From Candidatus Aminicenantota bacterium (GTDB lineage Bacteria > Acidobacteriota > Aminicenantia > Aminicenantales > JAFGBC01): 14,008 nucleotides of DNA. Numbering within the stretch: position 1 is the stretch's first letter; the number at the start of each line of letters is the position of its first letter. Shown here piece after piece: positions 7,315-13,138 of this stretch. The notes beneath the pieces are model-generated. The model worked only from the letters and a program-made list of their open reading frames with translations, was not told where the DNA came from and did not search any database. A program made the translations under genes and the position numbers. The stretch is from NCBI GenBank assembly GCA_016933355.1, contig JAFGBC010000318.1:1-14008 (forward strand), given 5' to 3'.

Positions 7315-7629
7315 ATGAGCGAAGATGACGATCCCCGGCTCGACCGCGTCAAGGACGGGGCGCAGGGATTCCTGCCGCCGGTCGATTTTTCGACGATCGT
7401 CCTCCCTCTCTACCTCCAGGCCTCCATCAAGCTCGGCCTGATCGAAGACCCGCAGACGGGAAAGACCTCCCAAGACCTCGAGGTCGCCAAGAGGCTGATC
7501 GACGTCCTCGACCTCCTCAACGACCGGACGCGGGGCAACCTGGAGAAGGACGAGGAGATCCTGCTCGGATCCTGCCTCCAGCAGCTCAAGATGGGCTACC
7601 TCAAGAAAACCAAGGTCATCTCCGACTGA
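7315..7629 (+). CDS. DUF1844 family protein
   Basis: A 104-residue soluble, mostly helical protein of unknown biochemical function. The DUF1844 core is recognisable: FSTIVLPLYLQASIKLGLIEDPQTGK (residues 25-50), then the acidic LEVAKRLIDVLDLLNDRTRGNL at 56-77 with the hallmark KTRGNL-type end, and a terminal helix EEILLGSCLQQLKMGYL. The start is ATG 7315; no Shine-Dalgarno sequence precedes it and the predicted transcript start is only about five bases upstream, so initiation could be leaderless. ribF begins 2 nt after the stop, so the two are probably co-transcribed. Family members are widespread in Acidobacteriota, Deltaproteobacteria and Planctomycetes-type genomes (from memory). No function is assigned. 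Confidence 0.88.
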   Translation: MSEDDDPRLDRVKDGAQGFLPPVDFSTIVLPLYLQASIKLGLIEDPQTGKTSQDLEVAKRLIDVLDLLNDRTRGNLEKDEEILLGSCLQQLKMGYLKKTKVISD

Positions 7630-7631
7630 GC

Positions 7632-8552
7632 ATGGTTTCCGTCCCCCGGCCCTCCCCCCAGACGCGGCGCCGCCCGTCCGCCGTCGCCGTCGGGAATTTC
7701 GACGGCCTCCATCTCGGGCACCGCCGGATCCTGGACCGCCTGGCCGGGACCGCCCGCCGCCTCGGTCTCGAGCCGATCGTCCTCACCTTCTCGCCTCACC
7801 CCGAGAAGGCCCTGGGCCGGACCTCGCTGCGCATGATCCAACCCCTGAGCCGGCGCGTCGAGGGCCTTCGCGAAGCGGGCGTCCGGAGCGTGACCGTCAT
7901 CGCCTTCAGCCGCGCGTTCGCGGCCATGCCGGCCGACCGCTTTATTACGGAGCTCCTCCTCGGCCGGCTCAGGGCGAGGGCCGTCGTCGTCGGATCAGGC
8001 TTCCGGTTCGGACGGGAACGGGCGGGCACGGTCGCGGACCTCAGGGCCATGGGCCGTCGCCTCGGTTTCCGGGTCGAGATCGTCCCGCCGGTCCGCAAGG
8101 ACCGCGCTCTCGTCTCCAGCTCGAGGATCCGGATGCTTCTCGACGCGGGCCGCGTCGCCGAGGCCGGACGCCTCCTCGGCCGCCCTTACGCGATCGAGGG
8201 CCTCGTCGTCCGGGGACGGGCCCGCGGCCGGGCCCTCGGCTTCCCGACCGCCAATATCCGGACGACGAACGAAATCCTCCCGGCGGGCATTTTCGTCGCC
8301 CGGCTGGAGACGGGACGGCGCAGCCTCCCCGCTCTCGCCTATATCGGCGCCCGCCCGACCTTCGCGGAAAAAGGGCTATCCGTAGAGGTTTACGCCCTGG
8401 AGTTCAAGGGCGACCTCTACGGCCGTCGGGTCCGAGTCGCTCTCCTCGAGAAGCTCCGCTCCGACCGTGCCTTCCCGGACGCCTCCGCCCTGGTCCGGCA
8501 GATGATCAGGGACGAAGCCGCCGCCCGCGCCTTTTTCCTCCGCCGTCCTTGA
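7632..8552 (+). CDS. ribF: Bifunctional riboflavin kinase / FAD synthetase
   Basis: Cytosolic enzyme that phosphorylates riboflavin to FMN and adenylylates FMN to FAD. Length is 306 residues, the normal size. The N-terminal nucleotidyltransferase module has GNFDGLHLGH (21-30), TFSPHP (52-57), GSGFRFGRERAGT (121-133) and the VSSSRIR loop (161-167). The C-terminal flavokinase module has GRARGRALGFPTANI (195-209) with the PTAN metal/nucleotide motif at 205-208, PAGIFVA (217-223), YIGARPTF (237-244), and VEVYALEFKGDLYGRRVRV (251-269), which includes the likely catalytic Glu252. Both halves look functional. ATG 7632 lies 2 nt after the DUF1844 stop, and the ATP-binding motif begins 21 residues in, as is usual. 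No FMN riboswitch is seen upstream. Confidence 0.97.
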   Translation: MVSVPRPSPQTRRRPSAVAVGNFDGLHLGHRRILDRLAGTARRLGLEPIVLTFSPHPEKALGRTSLRMIQPLSRRVEGLREAGVRSVTVIAFSRAFAAMPADRFITELLLGRLRARAVVVGSGFRFGRERAGTVADLRAMGRRLGFRVEIVPPVRKDRALVSSSRIRMLLDAGRVAEAGRLLGRPYAIEGLVVRGRARGRALGFPTANIRTTNEILPAGIFVARLETGRRSLPALAYIGARPTFAEKGLSVEVYALEFKGDLYGRRVRVALLEKLRSDRAFPDASALVRQMIRDEAAARAFFLRRP

Positions 8553-8578
8553 CATTTCTCCCGATATCGGGCATTTTT
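8549..8578 (+). promoter_or_regulatory. Possible promoter with operator before pyrR
   Basis: A perfect -35 hexamer TTGACA (8549-8554) overlaps the ribF stop codon. The -10 region 17-18 nt downstream is only a T-rich stretch (CATTTTT, 8572-8578), a weak match. The palindrome at 8560-8571 lies within the spacer, where a bound protein would block RNA polymerase. The region lies 78 nt before pyrR. Confidence 0.35.
8560..8571. repeat. Perfect 12-bp palindrome CCCGATATCGGG
   Basis: CCCGATATCGGG is symmetrical over all 12 bases. It sits between ribF and pyrR, inside the spacer of a possible promoter. It suits a dimeric DNA-binding protein. As RNA it would give only a 4-bp stem before a T run, too weak for a convincing terminator. 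Confidence 0.55.
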
Positions 8579-8617
8579 AGGCTTCCCGCCGGGTAGCCGC
8601 CGGCCCGCAATCGACCC

Positions 8618-8624
8618 GAGGAGA
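8618..8624 (+). promoter_or_regulatory. Ribosome binding site deciding the pyrR start
   Basis: GAGGAGA lies 6-7 nt before ATG 8631. This favours ATG 8631 over the in-frame GTG 8625, which falls directly against the ribosome site. Confidence 0.75.
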
Positions 8625-8630
8625 GTGCTG

Positions 8631-9194
8631 ATGGGCGACAAAGTCAAAGCCACGGTCATGGACGCCAACAAGATCCGCCGCACCCTGTACCGGATGGCGA
8701 CCGAGATCATCGAACGGAACCGCAACCTCAAGAACCTGGCCGTGGTCGGGATACGAACCCGGGGCGTCCACGTCGCCTCGAGGATCGCCGCCTTGATCAA
8801 GGAGTTCGAGGGCGTCGCCGTCCCGGTCGGCGTCATGGACATCACCGGCTACCGCGACGACCGGGCCGTCGCCAAGACCCCGACCAAGGCCGCCAAGCCC
8901 CGGCTCGGCTTCGCCGTCGACAAGAAGACAGTCCTCCTCGTCGACGATGTCCTGTTCACGGGTCGCACGATCCGGGCCGCCATGGGCTCTCTCTTCGACC
9001 AGGGCCGGCCCCAAGCGATCCAGCTCCTCGTCCTCGTCGACCGCGGCCACCGCGAGCTCCCGATCCGGGCCGACTACGTCGGCAAGTACCTGCCGACGTC
9101 GCGTCGCGAACGCGTCCGGGTCCGGCTCCGGGAGGTCGATCACAAGGACGAGGTCCTGATCACCGAGAGCGTGGACCTCAAGAAGAAGACCTAG
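8631..9194 (+). CDS. pyrR: Pyrimidine operon regulator / uracil phosphoribosyltransferase PyrR
   Basis: A 187-residue type I phosphoribosyltransferase closely resembling Bacillus PyrR, which regulates pyr mRNAs by binding RNA and also converts uracil plus PRPP to UMP. Visible motifs are VGIRTRGVHVA (39-49), the MDITGYRDD loop (69-77), the PRPP site VLLVDDVLFTGRTIRAAM (101-118), and the highly conserved LVDRGHRELPIRADYVGK block at 135-152. Start chosen at ATG 8631 from the GAGGAGA site; GTG 8625 would add two residues. By alignment from memory to B. subtilis PyrR, residues corresponding to RNA-contacting Thr18 and His22 are Tyr20 and Thr24 here, so the RNA-binding role is less certain than the enzyme role. 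pyrC follows after 13 nt. Confidence 0.95.
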   Translation: MGDKVKATVMDANKIRRTLYRMATEIIERNRNLKNLAVVGIRTRGVHVASRIAALIKEFEGVAVPVGVMDITGYRDDRAVAKTPTKAAKPRLGFAVDKKTVLLVDDVLFTGRTIRAAMGSLFDQGRPQAIQLLVLVDRGHRELPIRADYVGKYLPTSRRERVRVRLREVDHKDEVLITESVDLKKKT

Positions 9195-9199
9195 GAGGG
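9193..9199 (+). promoter_or_regulatory. Ribosome binding site of pyrC
   Basis: AGGAGGG overlaps the end of the pyrR stop codon region and lies 8 nt before GTG 9208. It fixes GTG as the pyrC start and shows that this organism uses strong Shine-Dalgarno sites. Confidence 0.85.
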
Positions 9200-9207
9200 C
9201 GTCCGAC

Positions 9208-10494
9208 GTGAGAGTCCTGGTGAGGAACGGCCGCGTCGTCGACCCCGCCTCGGGGACAGACGCCGCGCTCGACGTCCTCATCGAAGGGGGCCGGATCGCC
9301 GAGGTCGCGCCCGGGCTCCGGGCGCCGGACGCCGACATCGTGGAGGCGGCCGGTTTCGTCGTCGCGCCCGGGTTCATCGATATGCACGTCCATTTCCGCG
9401 AGCCCGGTCAGACGCATAAGGAGACGATCCGGACCGGAAGCCTGGCCGCCGCCCGGGGCGGCTTCACCACGGTCTGCTGCATGCCGAACACGACTCCCCC
9501 CAACGACGATCCGGCGCTGACCGCGGCCATCCTGGCCGAAGCCCGCCGCAAAGCGGCCGTCAACGTCTTCCCCATCGCGGCCGTCAGCAAGGGCTTGCGG
9601 GGGGAGGAGCTCTGCGACCTGGCCGGCCTGGCCGAAGCCGGTGCGGTCGGGTTTTCGGACGACGGCATGCCCGTCTTCGACGACGGCCTCATGCGGCGGG
9701 CGCTCGAAGCCTCCCGCTCGCTCCGGGCCCTCGTCATCGACCACTGCGAAGACCGGAGCCGGACTGAGGGCGGCCAGATGAACGAGGGCGCCGTCGCCCG
9801 CCGCCTCGGGCTGCGCGGCATCCCGGCCGCGGCCGAAGAAGTCATGGTCGCCCGCGACATCCGGCTGGCCGAGGAAACGGGCGCTCGGGTTCACATCGCG
9901 CACCTGAGCGTCCGGGGCGCGGTGCGCGCCGTCCGCGAGGCCAAAGCCCGCGGCGTCCGGGTCACGGCCGAAGCGACGCCCCATCACCTCGCCCTGACCG
10001 AAGACGCCCTGGAAGGCCGCGACACGAATTTCAAGATGAACCCGCCGCTCCGGAGCGCCGCCGACGTCAAGGCGCTGCGCGATGCCGTCCGGGACGGCAC
10101 GGTCGACGTCGTCGCCACCGATCACGCCCCGCACGCCCCCGACGAGAAGGCGCGGCCGTTCGCCGAGGCTCCCTTCGGCGTCATCGGGCTGGAGACGGCC
10201 GTCTCCGTCCTCCTCGACCGGCTCGTCCATACCGATCTCATCAGCCTCAACCGCTTGATCGAGCTCTGCGCCGCGGCCCCGGCCCGGCTCCTCGGCCTGG
10301 AGGGCAAAGGACGGATCGCCCCCGGCGCCGACGCCGACCTCGTCCTCCTCGACCTCCGCCGCGAGATCGTCTTCGAGGCCGACGGCTTCCTGTCCAAGAG
10401 CCGGAACAGCCCCTTCTTGGGAGAAGCGCTCCGGGGCGCGCCGGTCGCGACGATCGTCGCCGGCCGCGTCGTTTACCCCGCCGTCTCCGCATGA
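9208..10494 (+). CDS. pyrC: Dihydroorotase (class I)
   Basis: Zinc amidohydrolase that interconverts carbamoyl-aspartate and dihydroorotate, the third step of pyrimidine synthesis. At 428 residues it has the class I length. Metal ligands of the family are all present: His60 and His62 in MHVHFREPGQTHKE, Asp152 in GFSDDG, His179 in VIDHCED, His232 in HIAHLS, and catalytic Asp305 in ATDHAPH. Asn94 in CMPNTTP fits the substrate-binding position. The C-terminal KGRIAPGADADLVLLDL is the typical small beta domain. The start is GTG 9208, set by the AGGAGGG site. The gene overlaps rnc by 4 nt. An intact catalytic set argues for an active enzyme rather than a PyrC-like partner of PyrB; no pyrB lies beside it in the window. 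Confidence 0.97.
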   Translation: MRVLVRNGRVVDPASGTDAALDVLIEGGRIAEVAPGLRAPDADIVEAAGFVVAPGFIDMHVHFREPGQTHKETIRTGSLAAARGGFTTVCCMPNTTPPNDDPALTAAILAEARRKAAVNVFPIAAVSKGLRGEELCDLAGLAEAGAVGFSDDGMPVFDDGLMRRALEASRSLRALVIDHCEDRSRTEGGQMNEGAVARRLGLRGIPAAAEEVMVARDIRLAEETGARVHIAHLSVRGAVRAVREAKARGVRVTAEATPHHLALTEDALEGRDTNFKMNPPLRSAADVKALRDAVRDGTVDVVATDHAPHAPDEKARPFAEAPFGVIGLETAVSVLLDRLVHTDLISLNRLIELCAAAPARLLGLEGKGRIAPGADADLVLLDLRREIVFEADGFLSKSRNSPFLGEALRGAPVATIVAGRVVYPAVSA

Positions 10495-11228
10495 AGATCG
10501 CCGCGTTCGAGACAAAGCTCGGCCATTCCTTTCGGGACGGCGCCCTCCTGGAGCGGGCCCTGACCCACAGCTCCTTCGCGTACGAGGCGCCCGAGCGGGC
10601 GTCCGGCGACAACGAGGTCCTCGAGTTCCTGGGCGACTCGGTGATCGGGCTGGTCCTGGCCGATTACGTCTGCGAAGCCTATCCCGACCGGCCCGAGGGC
10701 GAGCTGTCCAAGCTCAAGGCCGCCGTCGCCAGCACGCTCGGCCTGGCTGAGATCGCCCTCAAGATCAAGCTCGACAAGCTCGTCCGTCTCGGCAAGGGCG
10801 AGGAGCGAAGCGGAGGCCGCAAGAAGAAGACGATCCTGGCCGGGGCCTTCGAAGCCGTCATGGGCGCCGTCTACCTCGACGCCGGGTACGAAGCCGCCCG
10901 CCGCGTCCTCCGGCCCCGCCTCGCGGCCGCCTTCAAGAAGCTCAGGAGCTCCGAGGTCGTGATCAACAATTACAAGTCGGCTCTCCAGGAGCACTTCCAG
11001 AAGCAGGACGGCCCCCCGCCCTGCTACCGGACGCTCGAACAGGCCGGGCCCGACCACCGCAAAGAATTCAAGGTCGAGGTCATGGTCGCGGGCCGCGTCC
11101 TGGCCCGCGCCGGCGGCCCGTCGAAAAAGGCGGCCGAGCAGTGCGCCGCCCAGCTGGCGCTCCGTAAAATCTGGGGCCGGAAGATCAAGGCCCTGTCCGC
11201 GGACACGTTCTTCCTCAAGAAGCGATAG
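10491..11228 (+). CDS. rnc: Ribonuclease III
   Basis: Double-strand-specific endoribonuclease for rRNA and mRNA processing, 245 residues. The catalytic domain has the signature NEVLEFLGDSVIG (41-53) with Glu42, Glu45 and Asp49. The second acidic pair normally read as ADxxEA is here ILAGAFEAVMGAVYLD (115-130): Glu121 is kept but the position of E. coli Asp114 is Gly118. A double-stranded RNA-binding domain follows at about 160-228, with NYKSALQEHFQ and the KKAAEQCAAQLALRKI helix. A basic tail ends the protein. ATG 10491 overlaps the pyrC stop (ATGA), so translation is probably coupled. This is an uncommon neighbour for rnc, which often lies near era/recO or acpP/fabF. Confidence 0.96.
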   Translation: MKIAAFETKLGHSFRDGALLERALTHSSFAYEAPERASGDNEVLEFLGDSVIGLVLADYVCEAYPDRPEGELSKLKAAVASTLGLAEIALKIKLDKLVRLGKGEERSGGRKKKTILAGAFEAVMGAVYLDAGYEAARRVLRPRLAAAFKKLRSSEVVINNYKSALQEHFQKQDGPPPCYRTLEQAGPDHRKEFKVEVMVAGRVLARAGGPSKKAAEQCAAQLALRKIWGRKIKALSADTFFLKKR

Positions 11229-11246
11229 GACGCGGAGCGGCTCGTC

Positions 11247-11897
11247 ATGGCTAAGTGCGCGCGCTGCGACCGCCGCAAAGCCCGCCGCCGTTGCCCGGCC
11301 CTCGGCGCCGCCATCTGCAGCTTGTGCTGCGGTCAGATCCGGGAGAAGGACGTCCGCTGCCCGCCCGGATGCGAACACCTCGCGCCGAACGCGTCCTACC
11401 AGGAACAGAAGGTCTTGGAGCGCCGCGATACGAACGCGGGCCCGTCGTCGTCCGCGGCGCGCCGGGCCGCGGCCCGGGACGAACGGACGGCCTGGCTCCT
11501 GTTCACGATCGAGGCCGCCCTGCACGAGATCGCCGCCCGCAACCCGGACTTCACGGACCGGGACGCCCTCCTGGCCTGCGGCTATGCCAGGGACAAGCTC
11601 GCCCGGAAAGAACGCCGCCTGATCCTCCCCGGCGAAGGCCCGAGGCCCGGCAACGCGGCGGGAGAAACCCTGGTCCTGGCGCTAAGCCGCTGCCGGTTCG
11701 AGCGGACGGTCCTGCTCACGGGCACGGCCGAGGCTTACGCCCCGCACGAGCAGGCCGCCGCGCTCGATACCGTCGCCGGAACGATCAGGGCCCTGGCCGG
11801 GGAGCGCCGGCCGGGCCGGACGTTTCTCGACCGGCTGGCCGAGCGCTTCGTCCCCAAGGGCCCGGCCGGCCCGCCGAAGTTGATCAGGCCGGCCTAG
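11247..11897 (+). CDS. Cysteine-rich, zinc-finger-like protein of unknown function
   Basis: A 216-residue protein. The first 45 residues hold eight cysteines, at 4, 7, 16, 24, 27, 28, 38 and 42, plus His44, in the arrangement CxxC-x8-C-PALGAAIC-xx-CC-GQIR-x6-C-xxx-C. This is suited to binding one or two zinc ions. I recall similar CPALG...CCG...R...CP..C N-termini in acidobacterial and deltaproteobacterial hypothetical proteins, with no known function. The rest, about 75-216, is mostly helical and arginine-rich without a motif I recognise. A GGAG at 11234-11237 lies 9 nt before ATG 11247. The gene follows rnc by 18 nt on the same strand and probably shares its mRNA, which hints at nucleic-acid work but does not prove it. 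The gene converges on the AI-2E gene. Confidence 0.8.
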   Translation: MAKCARCDRRKARRRCPALGAAICSLCCGQIREKDVRCPPGCEHLAPNASYQEQKVLERRDTNAGPSSSAARRAAARDERTAWLLFTIEAALHEIAARNPDFTDRDALLACGYARDKLARKERRLILPGEGPRPGNAAGETLVLALSRCRFERTVLLTGTAEAYAPHEQAAALDTVAGTIRALAGERRPGRTFLDRLAERFVPKGPAGPPKLIRPA

Positions 11898-11931
11898 CCC
11901 AAGGCCTCTCCCTCCGGCGCCTTTCCCGCGC

Positions 11932-12951
11932 TCAGGAGCTGAGGATCGACTCGACGAAGCGGAGCGAGGGGATATTCCCGCAGATGATCTTGATGACGGC
12001 CGTGATCGGAACCGCCAGGATCATGCCCGGGATGCCCCACAGCCAGCCCCAGAAAAACAGGGAAAAGAGGACGGCCAACGGGCTGAGACCCAGGCCCCGC
12101 CCCATCAGCTTCGGCTCGAGAACGTTGCTGAAGAGGTTGTCGACGACCAGGATCAGGATCAAAATCCAGAGCGCCGGCCAGACCGACCCGAACTGGAAAA
12201 AGGCGAACAGGACGGGAGCCAGAGTGGAGATGACCGAGCCGATATTCGGGATATAGTTGAAAAGAAAGATCAAAAAGGCGAAAACGATCGCGAAATCCAG
12301 CTTGAACAGGGCCAGGACGAGCCAGGCGACGAGCGCCGTCAAGACGCTGATGATCGTCTTGATGGCCAGATACTTCTGAACCTGTCCGTCGATATTCGAC
12401 AAGATCTGATTGATCTTGCGGGCCTGTCGCCCGGAGAAGGCCCGGTCGACCTTGACGGTGATCTTGCCGCGCCCGGCCAGCATGAAGACCAGGAAGAGGA
12501 AGATCAGGAAGAGGTTGGAGATAAAGGAGACGAACGAGCCGAGCGAGGAGAGGAGAAACGACCCGATCTTATTGACATCGAGGCTGCCGAGCATGGCCGT
12601 CGGCTCCCACTTGACGTTCCAAGCCGCCATTCGCTCCCGGAGGTAGTCCTGAACCTCGTTGACTCGGTCGCCGTATTGGTGAAGCTGGGCGCTGAAGGCC
12701 TTTCCGCTCGAATAGAACATGACTCCCATCAAGTACAAAGCCAGGAAGAAGAACAGGACGATGACGACGATGGCGACCGGCTTGGGAATCCTGAGGCGGA
12801 CCAGTCCGTCCAGAACGGGCGACAGGATGAAATAGAAGAGAAGGGCCAGGCAGAAGGGAAAAAGGACGGGTTTGGCGATGCGCAGGACGAAACCGACGAC
12901 GACGACGGCGATGATGACCATCGAACCCGTCAGGAGCTTGTTGTCCCTCAT
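11932..12951 (-). CDS. AI-2E family (PF01594/YdiK-PerM type) membrane transporter
   Basis: A 339-residue polytopic protein with about seven or eight membrane helices: two early hairpins at about 7-45 and 58-80, a soluble region at about 84-132, then helices at about 134-160, 200-245, 245-275 and 290-322. The family motifs are clear: FNYIPNIGSVISTLAPVLFA (231-250), DNLFSNVLEPKLMGRGLGLS (271-290) and FFWGWLWGIPGMILAVPI (299-316). Members are reported as autoinducer-2 exporters or ion transporters, and the substrate cannot be read from sequence. Base composition is visibly less GC-rich than neighbours. The start at 12951 (reverse ATG) gives a normal N-terminus, without a clear ribosome site. It converges on the zinc-finger gene, leaving 34 nt between the stops. 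Confidence 0.93.
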   Translation of the reverse strand: MRDNKLLTGSMVIIAVVVVGFVLRIAKPVLFPFCLALLFYFILSPVLDGLVRLRIPKPVAIVVIVLFFFLALYLMGVMFYSSGKAFSAQLHQYGDRVNEVQDYLRERMAAWNVKWEPTAMLGSLDVNKIGSFLLSSLGSFVSFISNLFLIFLFLVFMLAGRGKITVKVDRAFSGRQARKINQILSNIDGQVQKYLAIKTIISVLTALVAWLVLALFKLDFAIVFAFLIFLFNYIPNIGSVISTLAPVLFAFFQFGSVWPALWILILILVVDNLFSNVLEPKLMGRGLGLSPLAVLFSLFFWGWLWGIPGMILAVPITAVIKIICGNIPSLRFVESILSS

Positions 12952-12967
12952 GGCGCGCCGCCGTCTC

Positions 12968-12987
12968 TTATTATAGGACTATAATAA
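12968..12987. repeat. AT-rich 20-bp palindrome with TATAAT on both strands
   Basis: Arms TTATTATAG (12968-12976) and CTATAATAA (12979-12987) are perfect reverse complements separated by GA. Each arm gives a TATAAT hexamer, one per strand. It is the most AT-rich island in the region and lies between two divergent genes, as an operator or bidirectional promoter would. Confidence 0.75.
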
Positions 12988-13006
12988 AAAGGACGGCGAA
13001 AAGCAA
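12970..13006 (-). promoter_or_regulatory. Promoter region of the AI-2E gene
   Basis: On the minus strand, TTGCTT (13006-13001), a 17-nt spacer and TATAGT (12983-12978) form a sigma70-like promoter about 27 nt from the start codon. A perfect TATAAT (12975-12970) lies a few bases further on but has no good -35 at the right distance. Both boxes fall in the palindrome at 12968-12987. Confidence 0.5.
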
Positions 13007-13011
13007 CGGGG

Positions 13012-13086
13012 GGGTGAGGCCGCCGGGGGCCAAAATCTCACCCTGGAATTCACCTTAAAAGGCGATTGACGCGCCGCCGGGGTGAG
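13012..13086. repeat. Three copies of the heptamer GGGTGAG in the divergent control region
   Basis: GGGTGAG occurs at 13012-13018 and 13080-13086, and its reverse complement CTCACCC at 13037-13043. The middle copy could pair with either outer copy in RNA or DNA. The last copy falls within the spacer of the predicted promoter of the sensor gene. A CCGCCGGGG motif also repeats at 13020-13028 and 13074-13082. Confidence 0.5.
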
Positions 13087-13093
13087 TTAATCT
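13066..13093 (+). promoter_or_regulatory. Sigma70-like promoter of the GAF/PAS gene
   Basis: TTGACG (13066-13071), a 16-nt spacer and TAATCT (13088-13093). Transcription would start near 13100, about 39 nt before ATG 13139. One copy of the GGGTGAG repeat ends just before the -10 box. Confidence 0.45.
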
Positions 13094-13138
13094 GGCGTCG
13101 TCGGCGGGGATGACGGAGGACTATCCCCCCGGCGGGCG

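Noticed and set aside
8581..8630. PyrR-binding RNA element around ACCCGAGGAGAG before pyrR
   Set aside because: It loosely resembles the PyrR-binding loop consensus, but I could not find a supporting stem and the same bases serve as the Shine-Dalgarno site.
9178..11525. Two long minus-strand open frames opposite pyrC and rnc (445 and 350 codons)
   Set aside because: Antisense shadows of pyrC, rnc and the start of the zinc-finger gene, with low-complexity products.
11898..11931. Rho-independent terminator between the zinc-finger gene and the AI-2E gene
   Set aside because: Only a 5-bp AAGGC/GCCTT stem with a 13-nt loop and a short T run is visible, too weak to call.
11255..12256. Plus-strand open frame of 333 codons crossing from the zinc-finger gene into the AI-2E gene
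   Set aside because: It is out of frame with the cysteine-rich protein and antisense to the AI-2E gene; the product is Arg/Pro-rich without a motif.
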